Shown here: positions 16,624 through 25,508 of the stretch, piece after piece | How the letters are laid out: each line of letters starts with the position of its first letter | How positions within the stretch are numbered: position 1 is the first letter of the stretch | Assembly (NCBI GenBank): GCA_965229345.1 | Contig: OZ245872.1 | Location: forward strand, 2,790,001 to 2,854,000 | Reading direction: 5' to 3' | DNA length: 64,000 nt | DNA from: PBB1 sp965229345 | GTDB taxonomy: Bacteria; Pseudomonadota; Gammaproteobacteria; Burkholderiales; Burkholderiaceae_C | Translations under genes and position numbers: made by a program | The notes under the pieces: generated by a model | Database searches by the model: none | What the model saw: the letters and a program-made list of their open reading frames with translations, nothing else | What the model was told of the DNA's origin: nothing

Positions 16624-19600
16624 GCTGCCTCCGCCAGAACGCAAAGCGCCCTACCTTGCGTTCGCGCCGCTGCCGCATCAGCAGGTAAGCAGCCGGGATC
16701 ACGAACATCGACAGCAGCGGCGCGGTGATCATCCCGCCGACCATCGGCGCCGCGATGCGCTGCATGACTTCCGAACCCGTGCCCGTACCCCACATGATCG
16801 GGAACAGACCTGCGAGGATCACGGCCACCGTCATCGCCTTCGGCCGCACGCGCAACACCGCACCTTCGCGAATCGCGTCGAGCAGGTCGTCTGTCGACGT
16901 GGTGCCGGCATCAACACGCTCGCTCCACGCCTGTTTCAGGTAGAGCAGCATGATCACGCCGAACTCGGCCGACACGCCTGCCAGCGCGATGAAGCCGACC
17001 GCCCCCGCGACCGAGAGGTTGTAGCTGAGCAGGTACAGCAGCCAGATGCCACCGACCAAGGCGAACGGCAAGGTCGCCATGATCAGCAGCGCCTCGTCGA
17101 AGCGCGTGAAGGTCAAGTACAGCAGCACGAAGATGATCAGCAGCGTGAACGGCACGACCACCTTCAGCTTTGCAGTTGCACGCTCCAGGAACTCGAACTG
17201 TCCCGACCACGAGATCGAGTACCCGGCTGGCAGCACGACCTTCTCGGCAACGACTCGCTGCATGGCTTGCACCGCCGACTTGAGGTCGCGGCCACGGATG
17301 TCCACATAGACCCATCCCGACAGCCGCGCGTTCTCGCTGCGCAACATCGGCGGGCCGTCGGTGATGCGGATGTCGGCCACGTCTGAGAGCACCAGCCGCG
17401 CACCTTTCTCGGTGACGATCGGCAGCACGCGCAACTTCTCCAGCGAGTCTCGAATCTCGCGCGGGTAGCGCAGGTTGATCGGGAAGCGCTGCAGGCCTTC
17501 CACGGTCTCGCCGATGTTGTCGCCGCCCACCGCCGAGGTGATGACGGACTGCACGTCGGCGATGTTCATGCCGAAGCGCGCTGCGGCGTCGCGGTTGATC
17601 GTCACGTCCACATAGCGCCCGCCGGTCAAGCGCTCGGCCAGCGCGCTGCTGACGCCCGGCACGTCCTTCAGCGCCTTCTCGATCTCGCCGGTCACGCGGT
17701 CGATCACGGCCAGGTCGGTACCCGCAACTTTCACACCCACCGGGCTCTTGATGCCGGTGGCCAACATGTCGATGCGGTTGCGGATCGGCGGCACCCAGAT
17801 GTTGGCCACACCCGGCACCTTGACGATGCGGTCGAGTTCATCGACGAGCTTGTCCTGCGTCATGCCGGGTCGCCACTGCTCCTTCGGCTTGAACTGGATC
17901 GTGGTCTCGAACATCTCCATCGGTGCCGGGTCGGTGGCCGTTTCGGCGCGGCCGGCCTTGCCGTAGACGCTCGCGACTTCAGGAACCGTCTTGATCAGCC
18001 GGTCGGTCTGTTGCAGCAACTCGGCCGCCTTGCCCGCCGACAGGCCCGGCAGCGCCGACGGCATGTACAGCAGATCGCCTTCGTCGAGCTTCGGCATGAA
18101 CTCGCCACCGATGTGCTGCAACGGCCACAGGCTCAACACCAATGCCACGGTAGCGACGATCAGCGTCATCTTCGGTGCGTGCAGCACCACATCCAACATC
18201 GGCCGGTAGATCGCGATCAGCAGACGGTTCAACGGGTTGGTCTTCTCGTCAGGAATGCGGCCTCGGATCAGATAGCCCATCAGCACCGGAATAAGCGTCG
18301 CCGACAACCCGGCTGCTGCTGCCATCGCATAGGTCTTCGTGAAGGCCAGCGGCGAGAACAGCCGCCCCTCCTGCGCTTCCAGCGTGAACACCGGGATGAA
18401 GCTCAGCGTGATGATCAGCAGCGAGAAGAACAGCGCCGGCCCGACCTCAGCGGCCGAGTCGCCGATCACCTGCCAGCGCGCCTCGCCTTCGAGCTTCTGA
18501 TCCGGATGCTCGTGACTCCAACGCTCAAGATGCTTGTGCGCGTTCTCGATCATCACCACCGCGGCATCCACCATCGCGCCGATCGCGATCGCGATGCCGC
18601 CCAGCGACATGATGTTCGCGTTCACGCCCTGGTAGTGCATCACGATGAACGCCATCAGGATGCCCAGCGGCAGGCTCACGATGGCCACGAAGGCCGAGCG
18701 CAGGTGGAACAAGAAGATGAAGCACACCACCGCCACGACGGCAAACTCTTCGAGCAGCTTGTGGCCGAGGTTGTCCACGGCGCGCTCAATCAGGCCCGAG
18801 CGGTCGTAGACCGGCACGATCTCCACACCCTTCGGCAGGCTGGCCTGCAGCGTCTTGAGCTTCGCCTTGACGGCGGCAATCGTCTCCAGCGCGTTCTTGC
18901 CGGAGCGCATGACGATCACACCGCCGGCGGCCTCTCCCTCACCGTCAAGCTCACCAATGCCGCGCCGCATCTCCGGCCCGACCTGGATGCGTGCCACGTC
19001 GCCCAGCCGCACCGAGACACCCGCCGCCGTGCTCACCAGCGGCACCTTGCGGAAGTCGTCGAGCGACTGCAGATAGCCCGAAGCGCGCACCACGTACTCG
19101 GCCTCGCCGAGTTCGAGCACCGAGCCGCCAGCCTCCTGGTTCGACCTCTGGATCGCCTCGACCACCTTGGTGTGGGGGATGCCATAGGCCGCCAGCTTGT
19201 CCGGGTCGAGCAGGATCTGGTACTGCCGCACCATGCCGCCAACCGAGGCGACCTCGGCCACGTTCGGCACCGTCTTCAGCTCGAACTTCAGGAACCAGTC
19301 CTGCAAGGCGCGCAGTTGCCCCGCATCCTGCGTGCCGCTGCGGTCCACCAGCGAATACTGGTAAATCCAGCCGACGCCAGTGGCGTCCGGCCCAAGCGTG
19401 GCCTTGGCACCCGGCGGTAGTTTGGCCTGCACCTGGTTCAGGTACTCCAGAACCCGAGAGCGCGCCCAGTACAGGTCGGTGCCATCCTCGAACAACACGT
19501 AGACGAACGAGTCACCGAAGAACGAATAGCCGCGCACAGTCTTCGCGCCCGGCACCGACAGCATCGTCGTCGTCATCGGGTAGGTGATCTGGTTCTCGAC

Positions 19601-19780
19601 GATCCGCGGCGCCTGGCCCGGGTAGGTCGTGCGGATGATGACCTGCACGTCCGACAGGTCGGGCAGCGCGTCCAGCGGCGTGCGCTGCAACGAATACACG
19701 CCCCACGCGCTGAGCATCAGCGTGGCCAGCAGCACCAGGAAACGGTTGGCGATCGACCAGCGGATCAGCTTGGCGATCAT
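16610..19780 (-). CDS. cusA: CusA/SilA-type heavy-metal RND efflux pump
   Basis: 1056-residue inner-membrane RND pump (E. coli CusA 1047). The N-terminus MIAKLIRWSIANRFLVLL and the periplasmic porter motifs are intact. The Met ligands of the Cu(I)/Ag(I) path are visible in PMEMFETTI and NRIDMLATGIKSPVGVKVAG, which separates it from Zn/Co-type CzcA. The ATG at 19780 overlaps cusB by four bases. It works with CusB and CusC to export Cu(I)/Ag(I) across the whole envelope. Confidence 0.95.
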   Translation of the reverse strand: MIAKLIRWSIANRFLVLLATLMLSAWGVYSLQRTPLDALPDLSDVQVIIRTTYPGQAPRIVENQITYPMTTTMLSVPGAKTVRGYSFFGDSFVYVLFEDGTDLYWARSRVLEYLNQVQAKLPPGAKATLGPDATGVGWIYQYSLVDRSGTQDAGQLRALQDWFLKFELKTVPNVAEVASVGGMVRQYQILLDPDKLAAYGIPHTKVVEAIQRSNQEAGGSVLELGEAEYVVRASGYLQSLDDFRKVPLVSTAAGVSVRLGDVARIQVGPEMRRGIGELDGEGEAAGGVIVMRSGKNALETIAAVKAKLKTLQASLPKGVEIVPVYDRSGLIERAVDNLGHKLLEEFAVVAVVCFIFLFHLRSAFVAIVSLPLGILMAFIVMHYQGVNANIMSLGGIAIAIGAMVDAAVVMIENAHKHLERWSHEHPDQKLEGEARWQVIGDSAAEVGPALFFSLLIITLSFIPVFTLEAQEGRLFSPLAFTKTYAMAAAAGLSATLIPVLMGYLIRGRIPDEKTNPLNRLLIAIYRPMLDVVLHAPKMTLIVATVALVLSLWPLQHIGGEFMPKLDEGDLLYMPSALPGLSAGKAAELLQQTDRLIKTVPEVASVYGKAGRAETATDPAPMEMFETTIQFKPKEQWRPGMTQDKLVDELDRIVKVPGVANIWVPPIRNRIDMLATGIKSPVGVKVAGTDLAVIDRVTGEIEKALKDVPGVSSALAERLTGGRYVDVTINRDAAARFGMNIADVQSVITSAVGGDNIGETVEGLQRFPINLRYPREIRDSLEKLRVLPIVTEKGARLVLSDVADIRITDGPPMLRSENARLSGWVYVDIRGRDLKSAVQAMQRVVAEKVVLPAGYSISWSGQFEFLERATAKLKVVVPFTLLIIFVLLYLTFTRFDEALLIMATLPFALVGGIWLLYLLSYNLSVAGAVGFIALAGVSAEFGVIMLLYLKQAWSERVDAGTTSTDDLLDAIREGAVLRVRPKAMTVAVILAGLFPIMWGTGTGSEVMQRIAAPMVGGMITAPLLSMFVIPAAYLLMRQRRERKVGRFAFWRRQHATA

Positions 19781-21441
19781 GGCTTGCTCCCTGAGGCAGC
19801 GGGCGCGACTGCCTTCGGTTCCGGCTGCAGCAGGGTCGTGCCGGTGAGCTGCGGCACGTTCTCGGCGTCCATGTAGAACTCGAAGTCGATCCGGTCGCCC
19901 GCCTCCAGCCCACGCGGAGCACCGCCCTTCGGCAGCTTGAAGTCCATCGTCATCGCAGGCCATTTCAGGGACGCGATGGGGCCGTGCGACAAGGTCATCG
20001 TGTCGCGGCCGATCGCTTCGATCTTGGCGGTGCCGGTGTGCCGAGGCGCGGCGTTCGCGGCGGTCGGTTTGGGCTCGACGTTGAGCCGTACCTCAACACC
20101 CTTGAGGCTGGCCTCGGAGTCGATCAGGAACTGCGACGACACCACGACCCGCTGGCCGAGCTGCAAGCCACGCTTGACCTCGGTCTGACCGCCGCTCTCG
20201 ATGCCGATCTCGACATCGACCGGGCGGAAACGCCCGTTCTGTTCTGCCAGCATCGCCACTGTGCGCTTGCCGGTCTGGATGATGGCTTCGGTCGGCACAA
20301 GCAGTGCCTTCTCGCTGCGCATGTCCATGAACTGCATCTGCACGAACATGCCCGGCACCAGTGCGCCGTTGGCGTTCGCCAGTTCGACCCGTGCCTTCAG
20401 CGTGCGTGTGGTTTGGTTGACGTCGGGCAAGATGGCCTGCACCTTGCCGTCGAAGGTCGCACCGGGTGCGGCCGGACTCCTGGCCTGCACCTTCGCACCG
20501 GGGCGCAGCAGCGCCGACTGGCTCTCAGGCACCTCGGCATTGGCCCACACGGTGGACAGGCCGTTGATGCGGAACAACGTCGCCCCGGGCGCCACCGTCA
20601 TGCCCTCGCGCGCCATCAGCTCTGTGACGACACCCCCGATCGGCGCCACGAGAGTGATACGCGGCTGCGTACGACCGCTGCTGTCGACCAGGGCGATCTG
20701 AGCATCGCTCATGCCGACCTGGCGCATGCGCTGGCGTGCGCCGTCCACGAGCGGCGCAAGGTCGGTGCCTTGCATGCGGCGCACCGACAGGAACTCTTCC
20801 TGAGCCGCGATCCAGTCGGGCACATACAGCTCGGCCAGCGCCTGTCCTTTGGCCACGCGATCCAGCGTGGCGCGAACGTGCAGGCGCTCGACATAACCCG
20901 TCGCACGCGCCTGCACGATCACCTGATCGCGCTCGTTGAAGGCGATGCTGCCGACAGCTGCGACTTGCGGCGACAACGTGCCTTCGGTGACCGCTGCCGT
21001 GCGCACACCCAGGTTCTGCTGGATGCGCGGGCTCACGGTGACCTTGCTGCCGTCCCCGTCGCTGTCGGCATAGACAGGCACCAGCATCATGTCCATGAAC
21101 GGCGACTTGGCCGGCTTGTCGAACTTGTTCCCCGGCACCATGGGGTCGTGGTAGTACAAGACCTTCTTGCCGGTCATCGGATCGACATCGCCGGCCTTGA
21201 TGCCGGAGGTGATGTGGCGACGGGTCGCGTCTTCGCCTTGGGCGATGCTTTGCGGCACGGCCTCGGTGGCGGCACTGGCGGCCATCGCCTCGGCGGCCGG
21301 TGCGCCTGGCGCCATGGCCGATGGGGTGCCGCCCATGCCCATGCCGCGCCGCATGCCGAGCTGGTAGACGCCATAGGTGCCTACGGCAACGAGCGCGACG
21401 GCAATTACAACGGTCGCGAGAGCTTTGGTTTTCATGTTCAC
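19777..21441 (-). CDS. cusB: CusB-type adaptor with HMBD and fused CusF domain
   Basis: 554 residues, longer than E. coli CusB (about 407). Order: N-terminal anchor and Met-rich linker (1-60); heavy-metal-binding domain at about 95-126 (YYHDPM...KSPFMDMMLVPVY); lipoyl/beta-barrel adaptor core (about 130-440); and a C-terminal CusF-like domain around 480-530 with HGPIASLKWPAMTMDFKL. The fused CusF would place a Cu(I)/Ag(I) chaperone on the adaptor itself, in addition to the free CusF at 15393. Overlaps cusA and cusC by four bases each. Confidence 0.94.
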   Translation of the reverse strand: MNMKTKALATVVIAVALVAVGTYGVYQLGMRRGMGMGGTPSAMAPGAPAAEAMAASAATEAVPQSIAQGEDATRRHITSGIKAGDVDPMTGKKVLYYHDPMVPGNKFDKPAKSPFMDMMLVPVYADSDGDGSKVTVSPRIQQNLGVRTAAVTEGTLSPQVAAVGSIAFNERDQVIVQARATGYVERLHVRATLDRVAKGQALAELYVPDWIAAQEEFLSVRRMQGTDLAPLVDGARQRMRQVGMSDAQIALVDSSGRTQPRITLVAPIGGVVTELMAREGMTVAPGATLFRINGLSTVWANAEVPESQSALLRPGAKVQARSPAAPGATFDGKVQAILPDVNQTTRTLKARVELANANGALVPGMFVQMQFMDMRSEKALLVPTEAIIQTGKRTVAMLAEQNGRFRPVDVEIGIESGGQTEVKRGLQLGQRVVVSSQFLIDSEASLKGVEVRLNVEPKPTAANAAPRHTGTAKIEAIGRDTMTLSHGPIASLKWPAMTMDFKLPKGGAPRGLEAGDRIDFEFYMDAENVPQLTGTTLLQPEPKAVAPAASGSKP

Positions 21442-22781
21442 TTCTCCGAGATGTCGGCCGAGCGGGTGTCCGGGCCGGCCTGGGCAGCCGCTTCGTGCTC
21501 AGATGGAATGAGGTATTCGAGTTGCGCCCACAGGGCTGCGGCCTCCATCTCGAGGCGCAGCCGATCCATGCGCGTGTCGATCTCCATGCGTCGCGCATCG
21601 AGCACCGCGCCCAGCGTGCCGCTGCCACCGCGGTATGCGGCCATAGCGGCCCGCGTGCGTTCGGCGGCGAGCACGATCACTTCGCTGTCGTAGTGCGCCA
21701 GCCGGTCCCGATCGCTTCGCCACTCCTGCAGCCAGGCTAGTGTTTCTGCGACGTGTTCCCGCGTGGCCTCTTCGCGCTGCGCGCGCATCTGCTCGACCAC
21801 TGCGAGCTTGGCCGCCAGGTCGCGGTCCTGCCGGTTCTTCTGGTCGAACTGCAGCGGGATCGAGACGTTGACCGACACCATGTTCGAGTAGGCCGGGCCG
21901 CGCTGGCTGTACATCAGCTCGACGCTCCAGTCCGCGCGCTTGTTGCTCTGCGCGATGTCGGCATCGGCCCGCGCCATCTCTTCCTGCTTCACCATCAGCG
22001 CGATCTGCGGGTGGTGCGCCAGCTGGCTCTCCAGCGCTGCCGTGTCGAGACGGACCGCAGTGACGGGCGGCGGCGACCCCAGAGCCTGATTCGCGTCAAC
22101 GCCGACCCAACGCATCAGCTTGGTCTTGGCCGTGGCGACCTGCCGCTCGGTCTGGCGGATGCGGTCATCGATCAGCGCGACGCCGGAGCGCGCAGCGAAC
22201 ACGTCGGCTTGTGAGCCGCGCCCGCCGCGATACGCGGAGTCCGCCGCTTCGATCTGCAGACTAGCCTCCACCCGCTGGGTGCGCAACACGTCGAGCATGC
22301 GCTCCTGGTAGTAGCGGTCGAGCCAAGCCCTGGCGGTGTCGCGGCGCAGGTCGGCGAGTGCCACGGCTCGGGCGGCCTCAGCGGTCTCGGCCTCGCGGTC
22401 GAAACGCGCCGAGCGGGCTTTGAGCTTGTCGCCGCGGGTGATCTCCTGTGCTACGCCGATCGAGCGCATCGTCATGAAGTCGCGCGTCAGGCTGAAGCGG
22501 TCGGGACCGTTGATCGGCAGATTGCTGATGCCGGCCTTCAAGGTCGGATCGGGCAACTGGCCGGCGGCGATCGCCATCTCCCGCGAAGCCGATGCGGCAG
22601 AGTCTTGTGCGGCGAGTTGCCTCGACCGATCCTGCGCAGCGCGCAACGCCTGATCCAGCGTCAAGGCTTGTTGCGCATGGGCGTTGACGCTGGTGAAAGC
22701 GGTGCACAGGACGGCCAGGCAAGACAGACGCCTGAAGCTGTGCGGCAGGCGCGGCAGCTGTTGGGATGGGGCAGAAAACAT
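21438..22781 (-). CDS. cusC: CusC-like outer-membrane efflux protein
   Basis: 447-residue TolC-family channel: signal peptide ending NAHA, then two outer-membrane-efflux repeats with long coiled helices (ALTLDQALRAAQDRSRQLAAQDSAA and AVVEQMRAQREEATREHVAETLAWLQEW). No lipobox Cys is seen, so it is probably not lipidated, unlike E. coli CusC. The ATG at 22781 is preferred for its GGAGAAG ribosome site. The stop overlaps the cusB start. Confidence 0.92.
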   Translation of the reverse strand: MFSAPSQQLPRLPHSFRRLSCLAVLCTAFTSVNAHAQQALTLDQALRAAQDRSRQLAAQDSAASASREMAIAAGQLPDPTLKAGISNLPINGPDRFSLTRDFMTMRSIGVAQEITRGDKLKARSARFDREAETAEAARAVALADLRRDTARAWLDRYYQERMLDVLRTQRVEASLQIEAADSAYRGGRGSQADVFAARSGVALIDDRIRQTERQVATAKTKLMRWVGVDANQALGSPPPVTAVRLDTAALESQLAHHPQIALMVKQEEMARADADIAQSNKRADWSVELMYSQRGPAYSNMVSVNVSIPLQFDQKNRQDRDLAAKLAVVEQMRAQREEATREHVAETLAWLQEWRSDRDRLAHYDSEVIVLAAERTRAAMAAYRGGSGTLGAVLDARRMEIDTRMDRLRLEMEAAALWAQLEYLIPSEHEAAAQAGPDTRSADISEK

Positions 22782-22927
22782 GACTTCTCCAGACAACGAA
22801 ACGAGGGCTTCCTTGGCCTCGTATGGGCTCGATCTGCTGTGGCGGCGAACAGCCGCTAAGCGCAGACGAGCGCGACTGATGCGCCGGACTGACCTGTTAG
22901 GTCGTCAGCGCAACGTCGTCTGGAGAA

Positions 22928-23347
22928 TCAGATTCGGAAACAGCAGTGCAGGATGGCGAGAGGCGGAGACGCCGCAGCCAGCGCACTCGTTGCAGCAGCC
23001 ACAGGGCGCGGCGCAACGAAGGGCTCAGGGGCCATTGGGGTGATGTAGAGCGCAGTCAGCAGGGCCGCCGGTACGGTCAGTGTCGCCGCCTGATCGCTCT
23101 GCTGCCCGTGATGGCAGTGCTCCGCACAAAGATTGGCGAACTCCGGGTCCATCGGACCGGCCATGCCCGCGCAGTCGGTGGCCTGCTGACCAGCGGTGGC
23201 ATCCATGAGTACGGACGAAGCCATTGACCCCTTCGTCGTCGAAGCCGACGACAACCCCGGACAGGCGTACGCCGACACCGCCATCTGCGCGAGCAGCAGC
23301 ACGCCGATCAAAGCTCGGCAGACGCTGCGCAAGAAACTGCGGGTCAC
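22928..23347 (-). CDS. Secreted Cys/His-rich protein heading the cus operon
   Basis: 139 residues with a signal peptide (LIGVLLLAQMAVSAYA), then ACPG, a DCAGM motif, CAEHCHHGQQ and a terminal HCCFRI. Such proteins commonly precede cusCBA genes in beta- and gammaproteobacteria; family members lack a proven function but the CxxHCHH cluster suggests metal binding in the periplasm. The gap to cusC (22782-22927) contains a small GACCT/AGGTC hairpin (22891-22903). Confidence 0.75.
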   Translation of the reverse strand: MTRSFLRSVCRALIGVLLLAQMAVSAYACPGLSSASTTKGSMASSVLMDATAGQQATDCAGMAGPMDPEFANLCAEHCHHGQQSDQAATLTVPAALLTALYITPMAPEPFVAPRPVAAATSALAAASPPLAILHCCFRI

Positions 23348-23719
23348 AGCTACCTTCCTGGAGCCGGAGCCGGAGCGCGGCCAGCCGACAGCACCGTGAT
23401 GCCGAAGGCATCAAGAAGGCGTGCAACGTTGGTCAGGCTCGTGCGCATAGAGAGACAGGGGAGCATTCGAGGATGCCTAGCTAGAACGGGTAAGTTCGAG
23501 TGTAGTCGTTGCAGCTCGAAACGCCTTACCGGGCATCGGCACGACTTTGCGTGCAGCCGTCAGGCCCGAATACCGTTCGCTTAAGGTACTTTCGCGGGTT
23601 TTCCCGGACGCGAGGCCGACGGGCGCTTCCGAGGTTGCGCGGCGAGCGAAGTCCAATGTAATCAACCACTTGGTACTCAAAGCGAACAGTATTGCGTCAG
23701 GCCCTCTCCATGCATGGCG
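23348..23719. other. Intergenic region upstream of the cus operon with an inverted repeat
   Basis: No gene is supported here. It must hold the cus promoter. An interrupted inverted repeat runs from 23489 to 23530: GGTAAG-TTCGAG, a 14-base loop, CTCGAA-acgc-CTTACC. A small CGGG-TTTT-CCCG hairpin is at 23595-23606. I see neither a CueR-type TTGACC/19-bp promoter nor a clear CopR/CusR box. Confidence 0.5.
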
Positions 23720-24118
23720 TCAGTCCGCCGCGAGCGCATGAATAATCGAGCGTGGCTTGGGTGCACCCGCAGACCCGCATTCGCCGGTCAACTTCGAGGG
23801 AGCCGCGCCCACGGCCCTGAGATCGGCAAGCTTGCTCTCGATCATCTGCAGCTTGCGCTGTGCAAGCTCGCGCGTGGTTGAACAGGCCTGGGCCGCGTCG
23901 AGTTCGAGCAGTCCTGAAACCTCGTCGAGCGTGAATCCCAGAACTTGCGCCCGCTTGATGAACCGAACGCGATTGACGGCCGCCGGCGGGTAGCGGCGAT
24001 GGCCGCTCTGAGGCTTTTCCGGTTCCACCAGCAGGCCACGCCGCCGGTAGTAGCGGATCGTTTGGACATTCGCACTGGCATCTGTTGCCAGCCGCCCGAT
24101 AGACAACTGCGAATCCAT
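23720..24118 (-). CDS. MerR-family regulator with altered metal site
   Basis: 132 residues. Winged helix at 1-70 (QLSIGRLATDASANVQTIRYYRRRGLLVEPEKP, GHRRYPPAAVNRVRFIKRAQVLGFTLDE). The metal region has C79 (QACSTTRELAQRKL) and C114 (GECGSAG), matching MerR Cys 1 and 2, but the position of the third MerR Cys (about 121-123) is K-P-R. It therefore cannot form the three-Cys Hg(II) site and probably senses another metal or is degenerate. It lies downstream of a P-type ATPase remnant and upstream of the cus locus; its target is unknown. Confidence 0.85.
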   Translation of the reverse strand: MDSQLSIGRLATDASANVQTIRYYRRRGLLVEPEKPQSGHRRYPPAAVNRVRFIKRAQVLGFTLDEVSGLLELDAAQACSTTRELAQRKLQMIESKLADLRAVGAAPSKLTGECGSAGAPKPRSIIHALAAD

Positions 24119-24134
24119 GCTGAGCTGTGCGGGC

Positions 24135-24278
24135 TCTGAGCAGACGCAGACCATTGGCAACGACCAGCAGCGTCGCACCCAGATCAGCGAACACCGCCAT
24201 CCACATGCTCGCACTGCCGAGCAGCGCGAGCACAAGCGGCGCGCCAGCCGCTGTGTTTCTCTCAGCTACAGAACTCAC
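24135..24278 (-). pseudogene. C-terminal remnant of a P1B-type metal ATPase
   Basis: An open minus-strand stretch encodes the last helix and tail typical of ZntA/CadA ATPases: GSASMWMAVFADLGATLLVVANGLRLLR. Nothing of the rest of the ATPase is present upstream, and the normal stop after RLLR is lost so the frame runs on into merR DNA. It marks a deletion that removed a Zn/Cd/Pb exporter next to this MerR-family gene. Confidence 0.72.
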
Positions 24279-24376
24279 GACTCTTCAGCCGATCTGCAGC
24301 GGGCCGCAGCGGGCCGCATGGACTCTTCGCTCATGGTCGCTGGACACAGCGCACGTCACGCCTGACAACGGATGCG

Positions 24377-25477
24377 CTACAAAGAAAACTCGCCCCAAAC
24401 TAGATGGTGGTCGGATGCCTCTTCGGCCTTCTTTGTCACCGTGTCGAAGGGCACCCACGTGTTCGGGTGGTACGAGCCGCGTCGTTCGATACCCGTGCCG
24501 GTCAGCTTCGCTCTCAACTTCGGCGACATGATCAGGTAGTCGATCTTGTTGGCGGCGGTACCGGTATCGAAGGTGCCTGGCCGATCCGTGGGGTACGACG
24601 GGTGATCGCTGACGTCGACGAATCCGTCTTGCCAGAGCGCGGCAAACAGCGGGTTGTCCGGGGTGTCGTTCAAATCACCGGCGATCAGCACGAGTTGGGT
24701 TTGCGCCGCAGCGTCTTTGGCGATGGCATGCGCCCGATCCGCCTGGGCCTTCCGCCGCGCTTGCATGGGGGGGGTATTGCCGCCGCGTTTGGACTTGAAG
24801 TGATTCGGCAAGATCAGAATCTTCCGGCCGCTCGGTAGCTCGATCAGATACTCCGGACAGTCTCTGGAAAACGTGCGCTGGCCGTCCGGATTGAGATCGT
24901 CCACATGGCTCTTGATAGAGCGAATCGGATAGCGGCTCATGATGCCAACGTCGATGCCACGATCATCGTTGCCGTCGATCACCATCACATGCGGATAGGC
25001 CTTGTTGAACTTGGCGCCGAGAACCTGCTCGTTGAAACGAAGGAGCGTCGGACGACTCTCCACCTCAACGCAAATCTGGATGGGCGCATCGACCTCAGCG
25101 ACCACACGCCCGGTGTTGAATATTGCTTCCCAGCTCACATCGTCCGTCTTGAGGTCAAACCAACCCGTCCAGTCGGCGCGCCCCTGCGCGACCGCCGTAA
25201 CGACACCCGCCTGTGTGCGGGAAAACAATGATCCGCGAATCTTGTTCAAGCGCACGAGGGCATCGGAAGGTGTGTTCAATACACTGAAGCCGTACTTCTG
25301 ATCGAGTGCGATGAGCCTCGCCTTGTCGTTGGCGTCATACGCCGCCTTGCTGATGATGCGGTTCAACTCGGCGTGGTCGTTGATGGCATCCTGCCCCGCT
25401 TGGCCAGCGCCGTCTTTCATCGCGCTGGGCCGAGTAAACAGATTCTCCATGTTGAACGTGGCGATGCGGATGCTCAT
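24377..25477 (-). CDS. Endonuclease/exonuclease/phosphatase-family protein
   Basis: 366 residues with the EEP catalytic blocks in order: FNMENLF (metal-binding Asn and Glu), a DRGIDVGIMSRYPI stretch, LPNHFKSKRGG, AGDLNDTPDNP (catalytic Asp/Asn) and the terminal SDHHLVWGEF. No signal peptide is evident. EEP proteins cleave phosphodiesters in DNA, inositol phosphates or lipids, so the substrate is open. It is the last gene of the minus-strand series starting at chrB and lies 31 bases after the GMC flavoprotein. Confidence 0.88.
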   Translation of the reverse strand: MSIRIATFNMENLFTRPSAMKDGAGQAGQDAINDHAELNRIISKAAYDANDKARLIALDQKYGFSVLNTPSDALVRLNKIRGSLFSRTQAGVVTAVAQGRADWTGWFDLKTDDVSWEAIFNTGRVVAEVDAPIQICVEVESRPTLLRFNEQVLGAKFNKAYPHVMVIDGNDDRGIDVGIMSRYPIRSIKSHVDDLNPDGQRTFSRDCPEYLIELPSGRKILILPNHFKSKRGGNTPPMQARRKAQADRAHAIAKDAAAQTQLVLIAGDLNDTPDNPLFAALWQDGFVDVSDHPSYPTDRPGTFDTGTAANKIDYLIMSPKLRAKLTGTGIERRGSYHPNTWVPFDTVTKKAEEASDHHLVWGEFSL

Positions 25478-25508
25478 GAGAATCTCCAGCTTGTTGTCTT
25501 CACAGAAA

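Noticed and set aside
18011..21693. Long plus-strand frames across cusA and cusB
   Set aside because: His/Arg/Gln-rich antisense readings of well-defined RND and adaptor genes.
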